Source: Hippasteria phrygiana (lineage: Eukaryota; Echinodermata; Asteroidea; Valvatida; Goniasteridae). From it: a stretch of DNA of 64,000 nucleotides. Below the pieces are notes generated by a model that was not told where the DNA came from, ran no database searches, and saw only the letters and a program-made list of their open reading frames with translations. The DNA lies in the NCBI GenBank assembly GCA_037893225.1, contig JAZGUH010000282.1, positions 248,001 through 312,000 on the forward strand, read 5' to 3'. The position numbers were made by a program, and so were the translations under genes. Shown here one piece after another: positions 54,603 through 64,000 of the stretch (position 1 is the stretch's first letter; every line of letters begins with the position of its first letter).

Positions 54603-56448
54603 GAGTAAAGCAAGTCATACCCAAGGGAATTTGACAGGCATGGAGCAATAAATAGACGGTAATATGCACACAGATGTTGGCCTGAAAGAAAATAAACATT
54701 GCGAGGTTTGAATTTTCTCCACAAGTGTTAACTCTAAGAAGCCGCCGATAATTGCAACATGTAGCGCCAGATCTAAGCTATCCATACATGTCAAAATTAC
54801 TGAATTTGGTTGATATTTCATGCAATTATGAATGAGTAAAGCAAGTCCATACCCCAGGGAATTTGACATGCATGGAGCAATAAATAGACGGTAACATGTA
54901 CACAGATGTTGGCCGGAAAGAAAATAAACATTGCGAGGTTTGAATTTTCTCCACAAGTTTTAACTCTAAGAAGCCGCCGATAATTGCAACATGTAGCGCC
55001 AGATCTAAGCTATCCATACATGTCAAAATTACTGAATTTGGTTGATATTTCATGCAATGAGTAAAGCAAGTCCATACCCCAGGGAATTTGACAGGCATGG
55101 AGCAATAAATAAGAGGTAATCTGCACACAGATGGTGGCCGGGAAGAAAATAAACATTGCGAGGTTTGAATTTTCTCCACAAGTGTTAACTCTAAGAAGCC
55201 GCCGATAATTGCAACATGTAGCGCCAGATCTAAGCTATGCATACATGTCAAAATTACTGAATTTGGTTGATATTTCATGCAATTATGAATGAGTAAAGCA
55301 AGTCATACCCTAGGGAATTTGACAGGCATGGAGCAATAAATCGAAGGTAATATGCACACAGATGTTGGCCGGAAAGAAAATAAACATTGCGATGTTTGAA
55401 TTTTCTCCACAAGTTTTAACTCTAGGAAGCCGCCGATGATTGCAACATGTAGCGCCAGATCTAAGCTATCCATACATGTCAAAATTACTGAATTTGGTTG
55501 ATATTTCATGCAATTATGAATGAGTAAAGCAAGTCCATACCCCAGGGAATTTGACAGGCATGGAGCAATAAATAAGAGGTAATCTGCACACAGATGGTGG
55601 CCGGGAAGAAAATAAACATTGCGAGGTTTGAATTTTCTCCACAAGTGTTAACTCTAAGAAGCCGCCGATAATTGCAACATGTAGCGCCAGATCTAAGCTA
55701 TCCATACATGTCAAAATTACTGAATTTGGTTGATATTTCATGCAATTATGAATGAGTAAAGCAAGTCCATACCCCAGGGAATTTGACATGCATGGAGCAA
55801 TAAATAGACGGTAACATGTACACAGATGTTGGCCGGAAAGAACATCAACATTGCGAGGTTTGAATTTTCTCCACAAGTTTTAACTCTAAGAAGCCGCCGA
55901 TAATTGCAACATGTAGCGCCAGATCTAAGCTATCCATACATGTCAAAATTACTGAATTTGGTTGATATTTCATGCAATTATGAATGAGTAAAGCAAGTCC
56001 ATACCCCAGGGAATTTGACAGGCATGGAGCAATAAATCGAAGGTAATATGCACACAGATGTTGGCCGGAAAGAAAATAAACATTGCGAGGTTTGAATTTT
56101 CTCCACAAGTTTTAACTCTAGGAAGCCGCCGATGATTGCAACATGTAGCGCCAGATCTAAGCTATCCATACATGTCAAAATTACTGTATTTGGTTGATAT
56201 TTCATGCAATTATGAATGAGTAAAGCAAGTCATACCCTAGGGAATTTGACAGGCATGGAGAAATAAATAGACGGTAATATGCACACAGATGTTGGCCTGA
56301 AAGAAAATAAACATTGCGAGGTTTGAATTTTCTCCACAAGTGTTAACTCTAAGAAGCCGCCGATAATTGCAACATGTAGCGCCAGATCTAAGCTATCCAT
56401 ACATGTCAAAATTACTGTATTTGGTTGATATTTCATGCAATTATGAAT
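54603..56448 (+). repeat. HOR block 26: 8-mer C^ D2(del) H J H' N B° Cm
   Basis: The block is 1,846 bp, a shortened form of block 25. C^ D2(del) H J H' N matches, then one chimeric unit at 55986 replaces H' N C^ D2 B, and Cm (56218) follows. The length fits eight units with five of the 232-bp kind and one 7-bp deletion. Confidence 0.9.
55986..56217 (+). repeat. Mosaic monomer B°: H head, J-like ATCGAAGG, B body
   Basis: The head is the 232-bp H type (GTCCATACCCCAGGG, GACAGGC). Next comes ATCGAAGG, a J mark, but then GCGAGGTTT, AGGAAG..GATGATT and CTGTATTT, which fit B and not J's GCGATGTTT. It takes the place where block 25 has H' N C^ D2 B, so it looks like an H-to-B fusion with a J patch. 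Confidence 0.75.
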
Positions 56449-58759
56449 GAGTAAAGCAAGTCATACCCAAGGGAATTTGACAGGCATGGAGCAATAAATA
56501 GACGGTAATATGCACACAGATGTTGGCCTGAAAGAAAATAAACATTGCGAGGTTTGAATTTTCTCCACAAGTGTTAACTCTAAGAAGCCGCCGATAATTG
56601 CAACATGTAGCGCCAGATCTAAGCTATCCATACATGTCAAAATTACTGAATTTGGTTGATATTTCATGCAATTATGAATGAGTAAAGCAAGTCCATACCC
56701 CAGGGAATTTGACATGCATGGAGCAATAAATAGACGGTAACATGTACACAGATGTTGGCCGGAAAGAAAATAAACATTGCGAGGTTTGAATTTTCTCCAC
56801 AAGTTTTAACTCTAAGAAGCCGCCGATAATTGCAACATGTAGCGCCAGATCTAAGCTATCCATACATGTCAAAATTACTGAATTTGGTTGATATTTCATG
56901 CAATGAGTAAAGCAAGTCCATACCCCAGGGAATTTGACAGGCATGGAGCAATAAATAAGAGGTAATCTGCACACAGATGGTGGCCGGGAAGAAAATAAAC
57001 ATTGCGAGGTTTGAATTTTCTCCACAAGTGTTAACTCTAAGAAGCCGCCGATAATTGCAACATGTAGCGCCAGATCTAAGCTATGCATACATGTCAAAAT
57101 TACTGAATTTGGTTGATATTTCATGCAATTATGAATGAGTAAAGCAAGTCATACCCTAGGGAATTTGACAGGCATGGAGCAATAAATCGAAGGTAATATG
57201 CACACAGATGTTGGCCGGAAAGAAAATAAACATTGCGATGTTTGAATTTTCTCCACAAGTTTTAACTCTAGGAAGCCGCCGATGATTGCAACATGTAGCG
57301 CCAGATCTAAGCTATCCATACATGTCAAAATTACTGAATTTGGTTGATATTTCATGCAATTATGAATGAGTAAAGCAAGTCCATACCCCAGGGAATTTGA
57401 CAGGCATGGAGCAATAAATAAGAGGTAATCTGCACACAGATGGTGGCCGGGAAGAAAATAAACATTGCGAGGTTTGAATTTTCTCCACAAGTGTTAACTC
57501 TAAGAAGCCGCCGATAATTGCAACATGTAGCGCCAGATCTAAGCTATCCATACATGTCAAAATTACTGAATTTGGTTGATATTTCATGCAATTATGAATG
57601 AGTAAAGCAAGTCCATACCCCAGGGAATTTGACATGCATGGAGCAATAAATAGACGGTAACATGTACACAGATGTTGGCCGGAAAGAACATCAACATTGC
57701 GAGGTTTGAATTTTCTCCACAAGTTTTAACTCTAAGAAGCCGCCGATAATTGCAACATGTAGCGCCAGATCTAAGCTATCCATACATGTCAAAATTACTG
57801 AATTTGGTTGATATTTCATGCAATTATGAATGAGTAAAGCAAGTCCATACCCCAGGGAATTTGACAGGCATGGAGCAATAAATAAGAGGTAATCTGCACA
57901 CAGATGGTGGCCGGGAAGAAAATAAACATTGCGAGGTTTGAATTTTCTCCACAAGTGTTAACTCTAAGAAGCCGCCGATAATTGCAACATGTAGCGCCAG
58001 ATCTAAGCTATCCATACATGTCAAAATTACTGAATTTGGTTGATATTTCATGCAATTATGAATGAGTAAAGCAAGTCCATACCCCAGGGAATTTGACATG
58101 CATGGAGCAATAAATAGACGGTAACATGTACACAGATGTTGGCCGGAAAGAACATCAACATTGCGAGGTTTGAATTTTCTCCACAAGTTTTAACTCTAAG
58201 AAGCCGCCGATAATTGCAACATGTAGCGCCAGATCTAAGCTATCCATACATGTCAAAATTACTGAATTTGGTTGATATTTCATGCAATTATGAATGAGTA
58301 AAGCAAGTCCATACCCCAGGGAATTTGACAGGCATGGAGCAATAAATAAGAGGTAATCTGCACACAGATGGTGGCCGGGAAGAAAATAAACATTGCGAGG
58401 TTTGAATTTTCTCCACAAGTGTTAACTCTAAGAAGCCGCCGATAATTGCAACATGTAGCGCCAGATCTAAGCTATCCATACATGTCAAAATTACTGAATT
58501 TGGTTGATATTTCATGCAATTATGAATGAGTAAAGCAAGTCCATACCCCAGGGAATTTGACATGCATGGAGCAATAAATAGACGGTAACATGTACACAGA
58601 TGTTGGCCGGAAAGAACATCAACATTGCGAGGTTTGAATTTTCTCCACAAGTTTTAACTCTAAGAAGCCGCCGATAATTGCAACATGTAGCGCCAGATCT
58701 AAGCTATCCATACATGTCAAAATTACTGTATTTGGTTGATATTTCATGCAATTATGAAT
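56449..58759 (+). repeat. HOR block 27: 10-mer C^ D2(del) H J (H' N)x3
   Basis: The block is 2,311 bp. After the shared C^ D2(del) H J start it has three head-to-tail dimers H' N at 57368, 57832 and 58296, 464 bp each. I saw no difference among the three dimers by eye. Blocks 25, 26 and 27 carry two, one and three such dimers, so dimer number varies between otherwise similar repeats. Confidence 0.92.
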
Positions 58760-60148
58760 GAGTAAAGCAAGTCATACCCAAGGGAATTTGACAGGCATGG
58801 AGCAATAAATAGACGGTAATATGCACACAGATGTTGGCCTGAAAGAAAATAAACATTGCGAGGTTTGAATTTTCTCCACAAGTGTTAACTCTAAGAAGCC
58901 GCCGATAATTGCAACATGTAGCGCCAGATCTAAGCTATCCATACATGTCAAAATTACTGAATTTGGTTGATATTTCATGCAATTATGAATGAGTAAAGCA
59001 AGTCCATACCCCAGGGAATTTGACATGCATGGAGCAATAAATAGACGGTAACATGTACACAGATGTTGGCCGGAAAGAAAATAAACATTGCGAGGTTTGA
59101 ATTTTCTCCACAAGTTTTAACTCTAAGAAGCCGCCGATAATTGCAACATGTAGCGCCAGATCTAAGCTATCCATACATGTCAAAATTACTGAATTTGGTT
59201 GATATTTCATGCAATTATGAATGAGTAAAGCAAGTCCATACCCCAGGGAATTTGACAGGCATGGAGCAATAAATAAGAGGTAATCTGCACACAGATGGTG
59301 GCCGGGAAGAAAATAAACATTGCGAGGTTTGAATTTTCTCCACAAGTGTTAACTCTAAGAAGCCGCCGATAATTGCAACATGTAGCGCCAGATCTAAGCT
59401 ATGCATACATGTCAAAATTACTGAATTTGGTTGATATTTCATGCAATTATGAATGAGTAAAGCAAGTCATACCCTAGGGAATTTGACAGGCATGGAGCAA
59501 TAAATCGAAGGTAATATACACACAGATGTTGGCCGGAAAGAAAATAAACATTGCGATGTTTGAATTTTCTCCACAAGTTTTAACTCTAGGAAGCCGCCAA
59601 TGATTGCAACATGTAGCGCCAGATCTAAGCTATCCATACATGTCAAAATTACTGTATTTGGTTGATATTTCATGCAATTATGAATGAGTAAAGCAAGTCA
59701 TACCCTAGGGAATTTGACAGGCATGGAGCAATAAATAGACGGTAATATGCACACAGATGTTGGCCTGAAAGAAAATAAACATTGCGAGGTTTGAATTTTC
59801 TCCACAAGTGTTAACTCTAAGAAGCCGCCGATAATTGCAACATGTAGCGCCAGATCTAAGCTATCCATACATGTCAAAATTACTGAATTTGGTTGATATT
59901 TCATGCAATTATGAATGAGTAAAGCAAGTCCATACCCCAGGGAATTTGACAGGCATGGAGCAATAAATAAGAGGTAATCTGCACACAGATGGTGGCCGGG
60001 AAGAAAATAAACATTGCGAGGTTTGAATTTTCTCCACAAGTGTTAACTCTAAGAAGCCGCCGATAATTGCAACATGTAGCGCCAGATCTAAGCTATGCAT
60101 ACATGTCAAAATTACTGAATTTGGTTGATATTTCATGCAATTATGAAT
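58760..60148 (+). repeat. Block 28: C^ D2 H J C H
   Basis: Six units, 1,389 bp. D2 (58991) is full length here, unlike in blocks 25-27. J (59455) has a private GTAATATACAC and the older GCCAATG form. C (59686) is followed directly by H (59917), without D2. Confidence 0.89.
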
Positions 60149-61075
60149 GAGTAAAGCAAGTCATACCCTAGGGAATTTGACAGGCATGGAGCAATAAATC
60201 GAAGGTAATATGCACACAGATGTTGGCCGGAAAGAAAATAAACATTGCGATGTTTGAATTTTCTCCACAAGTTTTAACTCTAGGAAGCCGCCGATGATTG
60301 CAACATGTAGCGCCAGATCTAAGCTATCCATACATGTCAAAATTACTGAATTTGGTTGATATTTCATGCAATTATGAATGAGTAAAGCAAGTCCATACCC
60401 CAGGGAATTTGACAGGCATGGAGCAATAAATAAGAGGTAATCTGCACACAGATGGTGGCCGGGAAGAAAATAAACATTGCGAGGTTTGAATTTTCTCCAC
60501 AAGTGTTAACTCTAAGAAGCCGCCGATAATTGCAACATGTAGCGCCAGATCTAAGCTATCCATACATGTCAAAATTACTGAATTTGGTTGATATTTCATG
60601 CAATTATGAATGAGTAAAGCAAGTCCATACCCCAGGGAATTTGACATGCATGGAGCAATAAATGGACGGTAACATGTACACAGATGTTGGCCGGAAAGAA
60701 CATCAACATTGCGAGGTTTGAATTTTCTCCACAAGTTTTAACTCTAAGAAGCCGCCGATAATTGCAACATGTAGCGCCAGATCTAAGCTATCCATACATG
60801 TCAAAATTACTTCATTTGGTTGATATTTCATGCAATTATGAATGAGTAAAGCAAGTCCATACCCCAGGGAATTTGACAGGCATGGAGCAATAAATAAGAG
60901 GTAATCTGCACACAGATGGTGGCCAGGAAGAAAATAAACATTGCGAGGTTTGAATTTTCTCCACAAGTGTTAACTCTAAGAAGCCGCCGATAATTGCAAC
61001 ATGTAGCGCCAGATCTAAGCTATGCATACATGTCAAAATTACTGAATTTGGTTGATATTTCATGCAATTATGAAT
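60149..61075 (+). repeat. 4-unit repeat J H' N H, copy 1 (927 bp)
   Basis: Units start at 60149, 60380, 60612 and 60844. The last H has GGCCAGGAAG for GGCCGGGAAG, a mark shared only with the H at 61771. N (60612) has two private changes, AATGGACGG and TTACTTCATTTGG. Confidence 0.92.
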
Positions 61076-62002
61076 GAGTAAAGCAAGTCATACCCTAGGG
61101 AATTTGACAGGCATGGAGCAATAAATCGAAGGTAATATGCACACAGATGTTGGCCGGAAAGAAAATAAACATTGCGATGTTTGAATTTTCTCCACAAGTT
61201 TTAACTCTAGGAAGCCGCCGATGATTGCAACATGTAGCGCCAGATCTAAGCTATCCATACATGTCAAAATTACTGAATTTGGTTGATATTTCATGCAATT
61301 ATGAATGAGTAAAGCAAGTCCATACCCCAGGGAATTTGACAGGCATGGAGCAATAAATAAGAGGTAATCTGCACACAGATGGTGGCCGGGAAGAAAATAA
61401 ACATTGCGAGGTTTGAATTTTCTCCACAAGTGTTAACTCTAAGAAGCCGCCGATAATTGCAACATGTAGCGCCAGATCTAAGCTATCCATACATGTCAAA
61501 ATTACTGAATTTGGTTGATATTTCATGCAATTATGAATGAGTAAAGCAAGTCCATACCCCAGGGAATTTGACATGCATGGAGCAATAAATAGACGGTAAC
61601 ATGTACACAGATGTTGGCCGGAAAGAACATCAACATTGCGAGGTTTGAATTTTCTCCACAAGTTTTAACTCTAAGAAGCCGCCGATAATTGCAACATGTA
61701 GCGCCAGATCTAAGCTATCCATACATGTCAAAATTACTGAATTTGGTTGATATTTCATGCAATTATGAATGAGTAAAGCAAGTCCATACCCCAGGGAATT
61801 TGACAGGCATGGAGCAATAAATAAGAGGTAATCTGCACACAGATGGTGGCCAGGAAGAAAATAAACATTGCGAGGTTTGAATTTTCTCCACAAGTGTTAA
61901 CTCTAAGAAGCCGCCGATAATTGCAACATGTAGCGCCAGATCTAAGCTATGCATACATGTCAAAATTACTGAATTTGGTTGATATTTCATGCAATTATGA
62001 AT
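61076..62002 (+). repeat. 4-unit repeat J H' N H, copy 2 (927 bp)
   Basis: A head-to-tail copy of 60149-61075 with the same GGCCAGGAAG mark in its last unit. It lacks the two private changes of the first copy's N, so those arose after the duplication or were repaired here. Confidence 0.92.
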
Positions 62003-63391
62003 GAGTAAAGCAAGTCATACCCTAGGGAATTTGACAGGCATGGAGCAATAAATCGAAGGTAATATGCACACAGATGTTGGCCGGAAAGAAAATAAACATT
62101 GCGATGTTTGAATTTTCTCCACAAGTTTTAACTCTAGGAAGCCGCCGATAATTGCAACATGTAGCGCCAGATCTAAGCTATCCATACATGTCAAAATTAC
62201 TGTATTTGGTTGATATTTCATGCAATTATGAATGAGTAAAGCAAGTCATACCCTAGGGAATTTGACAGGCATGGAGCAATAAATAGACGGTAATATGCAC
62301 ACAGATGTTGGCCTGAAAGAAAATAAACATTGCGAGGTTTGAATTTTCTCCACAAGTGTTAACTCTAAGAAGCCGCCGATAATTGCAACATGTAGCGCCA
62401 GATCTAAGCTATCCATACATGTCAAAATTACTGAATTTGGTTGATATTTCATGCAATTATGAATGAGTAAAGCAAGTCCATACCCCAGGGAATTTGACAT
62501 GCATGGAGCAATAAATAGACGGTAACATGTACACAGATGTTGGCCGGAAAGAACATCAACATTGCGAGGTTTGAATTTTCTCCACAAGTTTTAACTCTAA
62601 GAAGCCGCCGATAATTGCAACATGTAGCGCCAGATCTAAGCTATCCATACATGTCAAAATTACTGAATTTGGTTGATATTTCATGCAATTATGAATGAGT
62701 AAAGCAAGTCCATACCCCAGGGAATTTGACAGGCATGGAGCAATAAATAAGAGGTAATCTGCACACAGATGGTGGCCGGGAAGAAAATAAACATTGCGAG
62801 GTTTGAATTTTCTCCACAAGTTTTAACTCTAGGAAGCCGCCGATAATTGCAACATGTAGCGCCAGATCTAAGCTATGCATACATGTCAAAATTACTGAAT
62901 TTGGTTGATATTTCATGCAATTATGAATGAGTAAAGCAAGTCCATACCCCAGGGAATTTGACAGGCATGGAGCAATAAATAAGAGGTAATCTGCACACAG
63001 ATGGTGGCCGGGAAGAAAATAAACATTGCGAGGTTTGAATTTTCTCCACAAGTGTTAACTCTAAGAAGCCGCCGATAATTGCAACATGTAGCGCCAGATC
63101 TAAGCTATGCATACATGTCAAAATTACTGAATTTGGTTGATATTTCATGCAATTATGAATGAGTAAAGCAAGTCATACCCTAGGGAATTTGACAGGCATG
63201 GAGCAATAAATCGAAGGTAATATGCACACAGATGTTGGCCGGAAAGAAAATAAACATTGCGATGTTTGAATTTTCTCCACAAGTTTTAACTCTAGGAAGC
63301 CGCCGATGATTGCAACATGTAGCGCCAGATCTAAGCTATCCATACATGTCAAAATTACTGTATTTGGTTGATATTTCATGCAATTATGAAT
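62003..63391 (+). repeat. Block 31: J C N H* H J
   Basis: Six units, 1,389 bp. J (62003) has GATAATT where J normally has GATGATT or AATGATT. H* (62697) contains a patch from another class. The next H (62929) is ordinary, so the two H units sit side by side, which I noted nowhere else in the window. Confidence 0.88.
62697..62928 (+). repeat. H unit with an internal conversion patch
   Basis: The unit has H marks on both sides (AATAAGAGG and GGTGGCCGGG before, CTATGCAT after), but between them reads AAGTTTTAACTCTAGGAAG, as in J or B, where H has AAGTGTTAACTCTAAGAAG. The changed sites are two, about ten bases apart, so a short conversion tract of roughly 10 to 80 bp would explain them. Two independent mutations are possible but less likely. 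Confidence 0.72.
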
Positions 63392-64000
63392 GAGTAAAGC
63401 AAGTCATACCCTAGGGAATTTGACAGGCATGGAGCAATAAATAGACGGTAATATGCACACAGATGTTGGCCTGAAAGAAAATAAACATTGCGAGGTTTGA
63501 ATTTTCTCCACAAGTGTTAACTCTAAGAAGCCGCCGATAATTGCAACATGTAGCGCCAGATCTAAGCTATCCATACATGTCAAAATTACTGTATTTGGTT
63601 GATATTTCATGCAATTATGAATGAGTAAAGCAAGTCATACCCTAGGGAATTTGACAGGCATGGAGCAATAAATAGACGGTAATATGCACACAGATGTTGG
63701 CCTGAAAGAAAATAAACATTGCGAGGTTTGAATTTTCTCCACAAGTGTTAACTCTAAGAAGCCGCCGATAATTGCAACATGTAGCGCCAGATCTAAGCTA
63801 TCCATACATGTCAAAATTACTGTATTTGGTTGATATTTCATGCAATTATGAATGAGTAAAGCAAGTCATACCCTAGGGAATTTGACAGGCATGGAGCAAT
63901 AAATAGACGGTAATATGCACACAGATGTTGGCCTGAAAGAAAATAAACATTGCGAGGTTTGAATTTTCTCCACAAGTGTTAACTCTAAGAAGCCGCCGAT
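63392..64000 (+). repeat. Monomeric run of three like C units (last one partial)
   Basis: Units at 63392 and 63623 and the 147-base start of one at 63854 look the same at every site I compared (CCTAGGG, AGACGG, GCCTGAAAG, GTGTT, GATAATT; CTGTATTT in the two full ones). Here the higher-order pattern gives way to a plain 231-bp repeat of a single class. Whether the run continues beyond the window is unknown. Confidence 0.92.

Larger units (their letters stand above)
1..64000 (+). repeat. Continuous 231-bp satellite DNA array with higher-order structure
   Basis: Every part of the window can be assigned to a copy of one unit that begins GAGTAAAGCAAGTC and ends CAATTATGAAT. Starts occur at 1, 232, 463, 694, 926, 1157 and so on to 63854, giving 276 full units and one partial. 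All copies point the same way, and I saw no inverted copy, no foreign insertion and no gap. Lengths are 231 bp (146), 232 bp (121), 230 bp (6) and 225 bp (3). Classes differ from each other at only a few percent of positions (A and B differ at about ten sites). A BglII site, AGATCT at unit positions 167-172, is present in nearly all copies; the exceptions I noted lie in the units starting at 9485, 23595, 43039, 44658, 48825 and 50444. Satellite arrays of this size with higher-order repeats are known from centromeres and heterochromatin; that location is an inference here. Both ends of the window are inside the array. Confidence 0.98.

Noticed and set aside
13..63841. Minus-strand open frames of 60-150 codons in nearly every unit.
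   Set aside because: They are a by-product of the 231-bp period: each closes at a TGA or TAA at the unit boundary, the longer ones need a TTG start, length depends only on which neighbour has the extra C, and class differences often change the residue. No known domain is recognisable and no promoter or exon structure is visible.
1..64000. CRISPR array.
   Set aside because: Repeats are 231 bp and contiguous, with no short repeats alternating with unique spacers and no cas genes.
1..64000. Hammerhead ribozyme, as found in some animal satellites.
   Set aside because: The conserved CTGATGA core is absent on both strands; the nearest string is CCGATGA in GCCGCCGATGATT.
1..64000. Transposon, retroelement or inverted segment inside the array.
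   Set aside because: All units chain head to tail with no extra sequence; I saw no terminal repeats, target duplications, A-tails or reverse-oriented copies.
1..64000. Primate alpha satellite, 5S rDNA or telomeric repeat.
   Set aside because: The unit is 231 bp and not 171 bp; no 5S promoter elements or short G-rich telomeric repeats are present.
1..64000. Array as a pure assembly artefact.
   Set aside because: Private changes, chimeric units and exact length relations between blocks are hard to produce by mis-assembly. Local copy number, above all in the near-identical 3,473-bp pair and the H' N triplicate, could still be wrong; read depth would decide.

Overview
The whole 64,000-base window is one uninterrupted tandem satellite DNA array. 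I found no gene, RNA gene, transposon, CRISPR array or single-copy spacer in it. The unit is about 231 bp (89 G+C in 231 bases, 38.5%, in the copy at 232-462) and always runs head to tail in one orientation. Starting each unit at GAGTAAAGCAAGTC, I count 276 complete units plus one cut off at base 64000: 146 of 231 bp, 121 of 232 bp (an extra C, GTCCATACC instead of GTCATACC), 6 of 230 bp and 3 of 225 bp. These counts sum exactly to the 63,853 bases they occupy. Such an array points to a eukaryotic centromeric, pericentromeric or other heterochromatic block in a long-read assembly. I do not recognise the family and cannot name the organism. It is not the 171-bp primate alpha satellite.

Units fall into diagnostic classes, used as letters below (positions in a 231-bp unit). 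A: GGTGGCAAGG near 74 and AAGAACCCG near 134. B: AGAAGG near 52, GGCCGGAAAG, AGGAAG..GATGATT. C: AGACGG with GCCTGAAAG (C^ has CCAAGG, ordinary C has CCTAGG near 19; C' has AGAAGG; Cm has GAGAAATAAAT). D (232 bp): ACATGCATGG head and AACATGTAC; D1 has TTTATCC, D' has AGGAAG..GATGATT, D2 has AAGAAG..GATAATT, D2* has ACATGAATGG and AGTTTGAAC. G: D2 with ATATATAG and AGCTCC. N: D2 with AACATCAAC. E: ATATGTACACAGG (E' ends AATTAAGAAT). F: AGAAGG with GCCGGGAAG (F' has CTGTATTT). H (232 bp): AATAAGAGG, TCTGCAC, GGTGGCCGGG and ATGCAT near 179 (H' has ATCCAT). I: AGACGG with GGCCGGAAAG. J: ATCGAAGG and GCGATGTTT (J' ends GGTTTAT). K: C with GATATCC. L (230 bp): TACCTAGGG and CCACTAGTT. M: D head joined to a B body, with GATCTTAGC (M' lacks GATCTTAGC). 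A trailing mark such as B', F° or B° denotes a variant described where it occurs.

Layout: (I) 1-13,648, five long higher-order repeats (HORs) of 11-13 units built on A B C D E F G H I J K E'. (II) 13,649-27,065, a shorter 8-unit HOR A B C D2 H J K E' and derivatives of it by four-unit insertion and by fusion of neighbouring units. (III) 27,066-44,888, A, E, G, I and K have gone; J' L D' F, M and C^ appear, including a 3,473-bp tandem duplication and a nested 9/7-unit repeat. (IV) 44,889-64,000, class N appears, repeats become shorter (7-mers, 4-mers, a 464-bp dimer in triplicate), and the window ends in three like copies of one class.

Two older layers show through. Most neighbours alternate between AAGTGTTAAC and AAGTTTTAAC near position 125, as expected of an ancestral dimer. 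The tetramer C-D-H-J (926 bp) recurs in all but the first domain. Several single units are chimeras of two classes, and their block lengths match unequal exchange inside a unit. The window reads as a record of satellite turnover and not as a gene system.
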